A stretch of 64,000 bases of DNA from Microbulbifer sp. HZ11 (lineage in GTDB: Bacteria; Pseudomonadota; Gammaproteobacteria; Pseudomonadales; Cellvibrionaceae): contig NZ_JELR01000002.1 in the NCBI RefSeq assembly GCF_000708675.1, positions 372,001-436,000 on the forward strand. Direction: 5' to 3'. The notes beneath the pieces were generated by a model, which made no database searches, was not told where the DNA came from, and saw nothing but the letters and a program-made list of their open reading frames with translations. Made by a program: the position numbers and the translations under genes. Positions 27,350 to 39,300 of the stretch are shown here, piece by piece. Each line of letters starts with the position of its first letter. The first letter of the stretch is position 1.

Positions 27350-30300
27350 CACCGGGCACCTCCCTGATCTTCACTTCCGATCATGCGGTTAATACTGCGT
27401 TTGAACCCGTCCAGCACATTGCCGCGCTCGGGCGGCGCACCACGGCGCCAGAAAATTTCGGTTTCGATATTCAACGGATAGCAGCAGTCCAGTGCTGCCC
27501 AATCTTCGGCAATACGCGCCTTGATGGTTTCCAGTCGCGCTTCCACCAGTGCCGGATCTTCATTTTCCGCAAGATACGACAGGCGCAACAGCGACGGTGC
27601 TTCTTCCAGCCGCTCCAGCAACAGCTCGGTGCGGGACTGCCACTGCGGACGCAGCTCGGTAGAACCGGGCTCGAACACCGCTTCCGCCAGATCCAGGCGC
27701 ACCACACGGTGCAGGCTGGTACCGAAGTTGAACTCCAGCATCTTGCCTCGAGTGGCACGCTGAACCCGTGGGTTTTCCGTGGTCAAGCGGTAACCGCTTG
27801 GCAGGCTGCGATCGTCCAGCTTCAGCACAAAGTTGGAGCCGCGATCCGGGTTCGGTACAGCCGCACAGGTAATGTGGAAACGCCCGTGGGCGTCGGCAGT
27901 CGCCTTGAGACCATTGGCGGTCACCACCCGGGCACCGGGCACACCGCCCTCACCCTGATCCTGATAACCGTTCAGGTTCTTGTCATCAAAGACCTTGCCG
28001 ATGACATCGGTACAGTCAAAGGTCGGGTCCGGAACCACACGCACAGTAGCCGACGCTTCACCCGACGCCTGCTGACCGGACAGCTCGTTAAACATCCGTG
28101 CACGGTTGACGTACTCCCCTTCGCCCACACCGGAGCCCACCACCAGCAACAGTTTCATGGTGTGTGTCTGCTCCGGCTCGGCGCGCAGATGCGGCCACTG
28201 CAACTGCAGTCCGTGTACCTGCGGCTCCACCGGCAAACCATCCAGATTTGCAGAGCCGGCAACGTACTTGAAGCCTGCGGGGAAGTAATCCACCAGTTGC
28301 AGGTCGGTCAGCGGTACCGGCAGCGAGTTGTTGAAGGTAATGGTGTAGGGCACCAGCTGGCTGCGCGTTACATTCAACATGGCCGCGGTTTTAGTCAGTG
28401 CCAGGGCACCTTCCAGCTGCGGATCCAGTGCGATGTGGTTGTTGAACAGCTGGCTGCTACCGGGCTGATTGGCGTCATCCAGATTCAGCCGCAGGTAGTA
28501 GTCCGTTTCACTGCTGCGCGCGTCGGCATCGATCGATGGCGGCGTCACTGACAATTGCACTTCACAGTGGTCCGGCGTACCCGGAATCACGTCGGCCGCG
28601 CTGCCGATACAGGCCCCTACATCGAAACTACCGGTACCCAAGCCGGTCTGCGGCGGAATGATCTGGGACGGGCCAGACACGTAGTCCTCGTTGGGCACAT
28701 CCACTTCGATCAGGTAGTCCGCATTCACCGCACAGGCAGCACTGCTGAAGTTCACATCGAACTTGTAGAAACCACCGGTGAGGGTGACCTGATTCTGCTG
28801 CTTGGGATCCTCAAAACAGCTATCCGGCAACGGTTGTCCACTGGATGCACCGAGCAGTCGGACGCGGGCGCCATTTACCGGTGCACGCAGTACCGAGTCG
28901 TATACAACACCGTTCGGCGTAATCGGTAGATTCAGGTTCTGCGGGTTGGCCCCGGACTCCACATAGATATTCTGAATCTGCTGCGGGCCGTTGGTGTAAT
29001 CGGAGCTGGCGGTACCCAGTGACGCCGTGTTATCCCCTGCATTGGGGGCAAGATAGCGCAACTCATAGCTGGCACCGGCCATGTCCGCGCCGTCCATATT
29101 CGGCACCAGGCCATCGAAGACAAAGTACCCCTTGTCATCACTCTGCACGGTTTCCAGCAGAGCGTTGTTGAAGTACAGCTCCACACTCCAGTTCACCAGC
29201 AGCTGCTCTTCCGCATCCGCCGTTTCACTAAAGTTGACATCGTGCCAGAGATAACCGGAAAGGTTCGCAATCCCCGGGGTACCACCGATATCGATCGACA
29301 CGGTGGCTTCGTTATACATTGCGGGATCGTTCCACTTCACCTGCGCGGTGTTCACGACCGGGTACCCCATGGCCAGGTTTTCACCCAGCTTGGCTTCAAA
29401 GCGCAGGGTGATGGTTTCCTGAGGCTGCAGGTCTCCGTAATTGGTGCTGTAGTCCACGGTGATCAGCGGACCATCTACCATTACGCCATCGGGCTGGCCG
29501 TTCAGGCGTGCGGAGTCTTCCACGTATGTGAGCACACCCTCACCGGCCACCAACAGATCGTCATAGATGGTGACGAGGCTCGCAGGCACGGCACTGATAT
29601 TGGTAACCCGCACGATGTACTCGAGCACCTTGCCGGACTCGGCTGCGCCACCGCCAACGACCGCCACTTCCTTGGTAATGGAAAGCTGCTGGGCGTCGCC
29701 AACAACCACTTCAGTGGGCTGGGCACCGTTACTGCTATTGCCGTCCGCATCGGTCAGGGTCAGCGGCAGTTCGAGACTGTAAACGTTGCCCTGGTTGCTG
29801 ATGACGGTGCCGCGTTCGGTATCGGCATTGACCATGACATCAAACACGATGGTTGCAGTCTGTGCGGTGGTCAGAACACCTTCACCTTCCGCTGGCAGCG
29901 GTGGAGTCAGGTCGTCCGTACTGATCGCGATACCGGAACTCAGCGGTGAATCTTCCCCATCATCCGCGACGGAAACACCATTCAGCATGGTACTGCCGGC
30001 AACGTAGGTCGTGTGTTCCGGCACCAGATCCACAAAGCGCGCCTCGGTGGCATCCTTACCGCCCATGTTGCTGACGGTAATGGTGTAGCGCAGCACGTCT
30101 TCCGGGTCGACGATACCGGCGGTCATGTTATCCACCACCAGCTCCACGGTTTTCTGTGCGCGGATCAGCGGCACATTACCGACGATATCGATGGTCGGAT
30201 CGTCGGCCACTTCGGTGGTGGGGTCGTCGGACGGCTTCTCGTCTAACGGCGTATTTTCGCCACCCGCATCGACGCCCGCACCGGCACCATTGGCAAAGCC

Positions 30301-33300
30301 CTGGTTGGAAATCACCGTGCCATCGTTGACGTCATTGATGGTGACATCAAAGGTAATCAACGCCGCCTGGGCGCCAGACGCCGCCGGATCGGCCATCAGC
30401 TGACCGACTTCCGCACCCGGAGACTGGATGATCAGGGTCTGCGCCAGTGGCGTGCTGCCATCGATATCGTCCAGAGCAACACCGTTCAGCGTGGTCGAAC
30501 CGGCAACGTAGGTGGTATTGGCGGGCACCTGATCGCGCAGGGTCGCCTCTACCATGTTCTCGTTACCGATATTTTCTACCCGCAGGGTGTAGCGCAATGT
30601 GTCGCCCGGCACCAGGCTGTCCGGTTCGCCGGTCATGTCTTCGGAAATTTTCTCTACCTTGAAGACAGGAGCGGATTCGATGATGACCTGAGTGGGATTT
30701 TCAGCGCCCGGTGCTTGCGGGTCGGCCTCGCCATCGATATTCGGGTCATCACTCACCGCCAGCTGCTGGCCGTAAGCCAATACCCGGGACTGGTTCAGAA
30801 CCGCGGTGCCACTGTCGATCACATTCGCCAGCTGTACCTCGAAAGTTACGCGAACACTGTCACCGGTCTCTCCCTGTTGAGCCAGGCTGATTCCATCGAT
30901 ACGCAGCAAGCCACTGGCTGCATCGCCGCCGGTCGCATCGCTGTTATCCACGGCATCTACCGGAATATCGATAACCGTCAAGGTACCCGGGGCAAAGACC
31001 ATCTGCGTATTAAGAGTGCCGAGCGCATCTTCAATGGCAAATTCCGCCAGAGGAATCTCGCTGACATTGCTGACGGTGATGGTATAGCGCAGGGTGTCCC
31101 CCGGGCTTGCTTTCTCAGCGGGCGCCTCGCCGGTAGTGATATTGACGACCTCTTTCAGCATCTTCAGCGTGGCACTCTGAGTCACCAGCGCGTGCGCATC
31201 TTCATGGTCGAGCACATCCGGCGTACCGTCGGTGGGCGGTGCACCGTAGGTTCGACGATTCTCACGATCATCGCCCTGGCTGAACCACTGCGCAGCGGCC
31301 ACATTCACCAGGGTCTGATCCCCCGCGGTGTCCTCATCCAGCCACGCGCGATACTCGATCAGCATGCGCTGGTTTGGCTCGATGGCGACACCCGTCGTAG
31401 TAATCGTGAGGGTGCAATCGTCAAACACGGACTGGAAGTCGGTATCCGCCGCTAACGCACGTACCAGGGTATCGGTGTCCGCATCGAATATCTGGATCGC
31501 GTCCACTTCCGGCGGCTGGGCACACATACCGCCCTGCTCCACATCCGGCAACAGGTCGACAACAGTGGTATCCCAGGCGGTGCTGTCACCCACATTGTTA
31601 ATGCTGAGAATAAATTCTCCGGCAATACCTGCATGCAGAATTTCCGGACCCGATTTTTCAAGAGTGAGCTGCGGCTCAACCAGAGTCATCTCCGGAGAGG
31701 TATCCGCGAGCAATGCAGGGTCACCATCAAAGGTGCTGAAGCGGTAACTGGCGGTATTGGTAAATGCCAGACCAGCGACATTGGTTGCGCTGTCGAGCAC
31801 TTCGACAATCAGTTCCAGCTCGATCTGCTCACCGGCCGGGATATCGATACCATCAACGCTATCGACGATTTCCAGCTCGGTTTCACTGCCGATATTTTCC
31901 GGTGTCCAGCTGCCGGTGCCGCTGATTTTGTTCACCGCAATAAACCGCAAGTCCGCAGCGGAGGCCGTCAGATCATCGGTGATCTGTACCCCGTAGAGGG
32001 CAGTGTCGGCGGGCGTCGCGGGCACGGTAATGCGATACGCAAATTGCTCGCCAATCGTCGTTTCCGGCTGAGTAATGTTTTTATCCAGTGCAGCCGGTAA
32101 CGGGCTCGTCAGCACCACGCTTACCGCCTCATCGAGACGATAGTCCTGACGCTCCTCGGCGAGACCGTTGGCCGGTACAGCATTATTATCAAAGGAATAG
32201 TAAACCGGCAGGGTCACACCGTTACCCAGCGAAAGGCCGGCACCGAGGGTGTCATCCGCAGTCACCGTGTACACCAGGCGCAGTGTTTCGCCCACAGGAA
32301 TGGTGTAGACATCACTGTCGTCGAGATCCCAGAGTGCAACGCCGGTGGTCGCATCAAAGACCGGCATGCGTACCGGAAGGCTGCCACTACCGAGAAGCTC
32401 GATACTTTGCGTGGTCACACCACCGCCGTTTCGCAGCCCCTCTGGCAATAGATCCTGAATCTGCAGGTCGTACGCGGGCGCCTCACCGTTGTTGGTGATC
32501 TCAACGGTGAAGGTCGCTTCCTCACCCACGGTGATTTCCGTATCGCCACCGATCGCGGTGGTGACCTCTACGCGACTGATTGCGAGTAGCGGCTGTACCG
32601 CTTCAACCGTCGCCTGCGCATTGATTGTACTGGCCGGACCGGACGGCAATGCGTAATCCAGCGCGACCGCGTTCTCCAGTGCCTGCCTGCTGGGTAATTG
32701 CGCCAGTACACTGCCGTTTTGCACGCGTACTTCGTAGACGATCTGCAGGGTGTCACTGGCCGCACTCGCGGGGTTGGTCACATCACCCAGGTTAAACACA
32801 ACCTCGGCGCCATTGACCGTCGTCGCACTCGCCACCGAAGCGGATTCATCCGTGCCGAAAAAGTCTGCGCTGATTACTTCCTCAAACACCAGACCTGTGG
32901 GCAGGGTATCGGTGATGACAACACTCGGATAGGTACCTTTTTGCAGGGTCGCCGTGACTGTGAAGCGAGCGCGATCACCGACACGAATACTGCCGGTTCC
33001 ATCAAACGTATCGCTGAGCAGGTGTTTTTCCAGGCTGGTGTTGTCAGACAGCGTCACTGCCGCGCTGGCGCTGTCGATATAGTCGTTGTACGCCGGGGTT
33101 TCACTGCCGTCGCGTTCCCAATCGGAATCACCGGCCACACTGGTCCAGCGCACTTCCGCATTATTGTTCAGCACCTGGCCGGGGCGGGCGTCGTCCCCCA
33201 CTACCGCCTGATATTCCAGGTTCAGGCTATCGCCTACCGCGACGCTGGCAAGGTTCCACTGCAGGGTAAAACCACTGGCGGCATCACCACTGATCACCGG

Positions 33301-36300
33301 CTCTCCCGCACTCGCGGAACCCGCAACATACTCAAGCCCGGGGTCCAGTACATCGGTAACCACCAGGTCGTAGGCCGCTGCGGAATTCGCATTGCCGTCC
33401 TCGGTCATCGTCAGGCGGTAATCGAGTAGCGTACCCGCGGTGATATCTGCCGGTGCAGACAGCACTTCTTTTTCCAGTGCAAGCTGTGGTTCAACAATCG
33501 TTAGTGGATCCGTGGCCGCACTGGTGTAGGTAACCCCGCCGGTGCTGTAGCTGGCCTGGTTGATCACAATATCCCCGGCATTGCTGTCGGCGCTGTTGGT
33601 CACACGCAGCAGGAGTTCGATCTGCGCGGTTTCACCGGCCTGGAGTGTTCCGAGATCGAAGCTCAGATCGGTATCGTCACCACCGTTCAGCAGGTCGCTG
33701 GCGGTACCGCCATTGATACTCAGTGTGGCCCCGACAAACTCGAACTGAGGTGCCAACGAATCCGTCAGAGTGACGTCCGTGCGAGCGATATTGTCTTCCG
33801 GGATGGTGATGCGATAGCGCACCTCTTCACCGATGGTGGCGGTGGGGGCACTGACCAGCGCTTTTTCCGGCGGCATCGCGTTGCTGGGATTCTGCATCCA
33901 CACAGACGCAACCGTATCGTCGGTATATTGCTGACCCGCTGCTCCTGGCAGCGACCAGTAGCTATCGACACTGGCACTGTTGTTAAACAGCTCGCTGGTG
34001 CCGGTATCCGCATGGAAGCCGATACTGTAATCCACCGTCAGGCACTGATCGGGCAGCAGCGGTTCGTCGTCGTTCAGGGTGAGCGTAAAGCTGCCACCGA
34101 CAGCCGGTTGTCCGCTAAAAGTGAACTCACTGGTGGCCGTACCATCGATCGCCACGGTAAAGACACTGGCATCCGACAATGCTGTCTCATCCAGTTGCGG
34201 AGCGAGGGTGTCGGTGAGCTGCACGTTGTAGGCAGGGGCATCGCCCTGGTTACAGGACTGCAGCTGGAACTGCATGGTGTCTGCGGACAGTACGACCAGA
34301 TAGGGATCGGTCTGGGTACCGGTGCCGGCGCGCCCGCTCAGGGTGTCGATTTTTACCAGTGGGCTGAGCACCGGTTGATGCACCGCAATCGCAGCGCTTG
34401 CCGCAGGCAGCGTTACGGTAGAGCCATCATAGGCATCGACACTCAGTTCCGCCTGGTTGTTCAGGGGACCGAGTACATCCTGATGCGCTAAAACATCGGT
34501 CACCACACGGGCGCGATACACGATAGCGAAATCATTGTTGCTGTCATCACCATCGACTGCGTCCACGTCACCGAGTGCCAGGTTCAGCACCTGCCCTGCG
34601 CTCGCATCACCGGTCAAACTGGTGGCAAGGGGACCGTGACTGAAAGCGCCGGTATTTTCAAACGGCGCGCTGGTCTGTCCGTTGACACTGACTAATTCGA
34701 CAAACTCCAACCCCACAGGCAGCGTATCGGCAATGGCCACATTGGCCGTGACGCTTTCGTTCAGTGTCAGGGTCAGACGATAGTCCACGGTATCGCCCAC
34801 GCGAAGCTGGGCATCGCTCGCATCGCTGCCATGCAGCACCCAACTGTCGGACTCAAACGCCTTGATCAGCGCGGTATTGTCTTCCGCAGCGGCGTCCGTG
34901 GTTTCGCTGGCCGTGAGGCAATAGTCGTTTGGCGCCGCCGGGCAGTCTGCACCGGTACGCTCGTAGTCACTGTTGGACGCAACGTCGTCCTGCAGGGAAG
35001 TCCAGTCCGCCGTGATCTCGTTGGTGAAGGGGCCACCGTTGGCCGCCACGGTCGCCCGATAGGTCAGTACCAGCTGTTGACCGGCAGGCAGATCCAGGGA
35101 GCCATCGGCGTTGCCGCGTCCCCAGATCAGAGTATTTTCGGTGCTGGTATCCGGCGTTGCTTCAAATCCACCCACAGGGCTACCGCCGATGGTAACGGTC
35201 GGGGTAAAGCTGCTGTCCCAGTCCAGCTGCTCCGGCAGGCTGTCCACCAGATTTAGATCGTAAGCGGTGGCATTGCCGTTATTGGTCAGCGTTACCACGT
35301 ATTCCAGCACCGCGCCGCGGGTCAGCTGCCCCGGGGTAATCTGGGTTACGTCTTTTGTGGCATCGAGCGCCGACTCCGTTACGGTGATTGCCGGTGTATC
35401 GGCAGTCTCTATGACCGTGGTAAGAGATTCGCCGTGCTGGTAACGCAGTTCCGCACCGTTCTGTAGGCTATTCCCTTCTCCGCTATCGGTACCGGTAGCG
35501 GTGTCGTTATTGATCCGCGCATAGTAGGTAATGACGATTCGCGGATTGATGGCACCTGCGGTTGGCAAATCACTTTCCGACTCGGTAAGCACGGTACCGA
35601 TATCCCACAGAATTTCGCCACTGGCTCCATCCACCGGTGCCGGTGCGCGGAATGCACTCTCGCCCACCGCCGTATTACCGTCGATACTGACAATTCCGGT
35701 GAAGGTGTAACTCACATCGTAATTGGCATCACGGGTCAGTACATAGCTTGCACTGCCGCTATCCAGCAGGTCGCGAACCTGCAGGTCGTGGGTGGTGCCT
35801 TCCGGCAGGTCAACGGTGATCTGGAACTGCTTGTGTGCACCGATCTCCGGCAGCACACCGGGGGTCAGATCCTGCTTATCCAGAGTGACAGGGTCGAGAT
35901 CGGCAGTGACCTGATTACTGTCGAGGCTGTAGTCATTAACTGCGTCGGCACCGGTTTCCAGAGGCAGTTCACCAATACGCATACCGTCCGCTGCACCATT
36001 GGCACCGATCTGGCCGGTACGCGCCGAGCCACTGTTCTGATCAATGGGGTTCAGTGCGGTGCTGCGTGTGGGCAGCGACGTCCAGGCGGCGTGCGCTGTA
36101 TTCTCCAGCTGCTGTTGAGGTTGTGCACTGTCGTCCACCCGCACCTGAAAGGTAAATTCCAGGGTTTCACCGGGAAGCAGCGGGTTTTCCGGTTCCCAGA
36201 CAAATACTGGCTGGTTCTCTCCGAACGCATCGGTATCCACCAGGGGAGGATCGGAGCCGGTCACACTGCCGGCAATAAAGGTCATCTCGCTATCGACCAG

Positions 36301-39300
36301 ATCTTCCAGAATGCGCAGGTTGTAAAGTGCAGCGGAGCCACTGTTGGTTGCCTTCAGTGTGACGGTCACTTCGTCACCGGCATCCCGAGGATCGGTCCAG
36401 TTTTTATCCAGTAGCAGCGCCGGCTCGGTGACCCGCACCGCCACGCTGCCAAAGCTGAGTTCGGTCTCGTTACCCATGGCATCGGCGTAGCGCAGATAGG
36501 CGGAATCACCGCTGCCATTTTCCAGCACAGTGCCACTATTGCCTTCGCCATTATTGTTGGAAGGAATGTTATCCACACGGGCAATAAAACTGACCGGGAA
36601 GCTGAACAGTGACTCGGAGCCCGGCGTGGTCAGCGTGACATCACCAAAATCCCAGGACACCTGGGTGCCACTGCACACCGGGGTAATAATCGGCACCGGA
36701 CTGAGATCCGGGCGACGGAAGCCCGCTGCCGCATAGGGCGGTGCATTCAGATCGATTGCCGGAGCGTCAACACAAGTGAGACCGGTCGGCAAGGTATCGC
36801 TCACCACCAGCCCGCGCAGTTGTTGATAAGGCAGCTGACCGGTGAGGGTGTATTCAATTTCCTCACCAATTTTGACCGCCTGATAACCGCCAATCATTTC
36901 ACCGAGGGTAGTCTCGGACAGCGCGGTAATTTCTTTGGGCTCAACCGCCGGCGTGATAAAGGTAATCGACGCATCGGCGGGGCCGGCGCTGTACACCCGG
37001 GCGCCGCCAATATCGCCATTTCCGCGCAGCTCTACGGTCTGATTACCAAATTCATTGCGATCGCTCGCATCACCACCTTCGAGGGTGTCGTAATCGATCA
37101 GGTATCCGCTCTGCAGTGTCTGGTTGGGCGCGATCCGCTCATCCGGATTGACCTTGTAGTACAGGTTTAGGCTGCGATCATCTTCCGAGCTACCTGTACC
37201 GCCATTCAGACGGCGCAAACCATTGTTGGCCGCACTACCCACAGGCGCGCCGGTATCACTGTGTGAATGGGAAAACACCAGGGTTGCATCCACACCGTCA
37301 TTGGGTGTGTTCTCAATCAGGCTCAGGTGCTCGTCATCTTCATCGACCAGCCCATCGCCGTCGTTGTCAATTCCATCGCTGGCGGGGTCCACTACAACCA
37401 GCAGGTCCGGCACAGTATCGGTCACCACAAAGTCGTAGGCCGGGGCATTCGGCTCGCCATTGGTCTCATTGGCGTTGACCAGCCGCAGACGCACAATGTA
37501 GTCACGGGATGTATCCGCGCCGGTCAGGTCCTGCTGCCAGCCGCCGGAACAGTCGCCGGTGGCCGTATTGAAGCTGCCCGCTTCACAATAGGTCTTCGTT
37601 GGGGTGATTTCGGGCTCGGTCACCACCACATCGACGCGACGAATACGCTCCCAGGGGTAACCTACGATATTACTGCCAAAATCGAAGTACTCGTCCTCAC
37701 CGGTATTCTCATTGTGGTAGGCCGCTTCGAAGCTGGAATTCAGGATGTTGTTGCGGTCAGCGCCCTGCACATTGGGTGCGTTGCGGTCATTGATGGCCTT
37801 GTTCTGTACCCGGGTGGTCGCGTTGACATGGAACCACTGGTCGATGGTGGTAATGTAATCATTGCGTCCGTCACTACCAGGCTGATTACCGCTGAAGTAC
37901 CAGCCAAAAATCCCTTCGTCCAGTGGGCCCTTATTGGGCTGATTGGGTGTCGAGGTGGCACCGGCAATCTGCAGGCCGACCTGAGGTTCGGTATTGGAGA
38001 TATACGCGAGGCCGTCTTCGACCTCATCCTCTACCAGAACCTTGCTCACACCAATAAACGAGAAGCCGCGGGACTTGAAGCCAAACCAGCCACCGGTCTG
38101 GATGCGATTGGTACATTCCTCACCAATCTGCACCAGCTCCCGCTGCTTGCGGGCAAAATTGGGGTAGCCGTCGGACATGGCACTATCCGGCAGTGCCGCA
38201 TTTCGTGTTGCCGGACTGGCCTCGTTACATTCCCCCAGTGTGGGTATCACGCCATTCAGCGCAGAAATATCGCCGCCGGTGGCACTCCAGGCTACCTGAT
38301 CTTTCAGCAGGTTAAAGCCAATACCGCGGGACCAGTTGGCGTCCAGAGAATACAGATTGCCACGATCTACCTCGCCGTCGCTGCGCGCATTGTTCTGGCT
38401 GGCATTGCCCGGCTGCGGGAACCACAGGGGCTGATCATTGTTGATTGTTGTTGGGGTATTGGTAGTTGTGTAGCTCTGAACAACCCGGTTATTGGTGTTA
38501 CCACCGGAATTGCTCATGCTCACGGTGGGGTCAGCCAGGTCCAGGCTACCCACGGTCCAGATCTCACCGATGGCATCCACACGGAAGGTGACATCGTCTT
38601 CTAAAATCCGCGCCGGGTCTGACGCCTTACGCACCTCGAAGTGAAACTCGACCGCATTACCAGCACCGGGGGCGAGTACACGATTCAGCGGGTTACTGTG
38701 ATCCGCGTAGCAGCGGTAGACCGTGCCGGTGGTGGTCAGCGGCAAGTGCAGTTTGGTTGGATCCCCCGGTGGATTCACCACCCAGGTTTTATACGGGTTA
38801 GGCTGGGGTACCGGTGCGCCACTGACGTTTGTGATATCACACTGCCAATTGCCATTCTGCTCATCCACCGTCACTACTTCGAGGGTGGGCCCAAAACTGA
38901 TGAACACACTGGCATCACGAGCGTTTACCCCACCGTTATTGGTGGCGCGCACACGCAGCGGTGTAGTCTGCTCCGGGTCATTGGTAACAATAAATGACTG
39001 ATCGAGGATTTCGACATCGATGTCTTCCGGGTTGAACTCAATGCTTGTGCCAGCGGTATTATCCGCCGGACTGCTGCTGACACCGTTACCGGTAAGGTTG
39101 TATTCCTGAACGCCCTGGGAGTTACACAGTGTTTTGAATTCCACCTCGAGAGTGTTCTGCAGGCTCGAGGAAAGTGCGGGCGGGTCGGTGGGTTCCGGGC
39201 GCTGGAACAGGTCTACACTGGAGCTCTCGGGAACCACATCCAGATCGGCAGCGCGGTCAAAGTGCTGGGGATCTTTGTGAATAATGGCAAAGCGGATCAC

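Noticed and set aside
37267-38604. 445-codon + strand frame inside the giant DUF11 gene
   Set aside because: Composition resembles a shadow, and the minus-strand repeat protein runs through without interruption.
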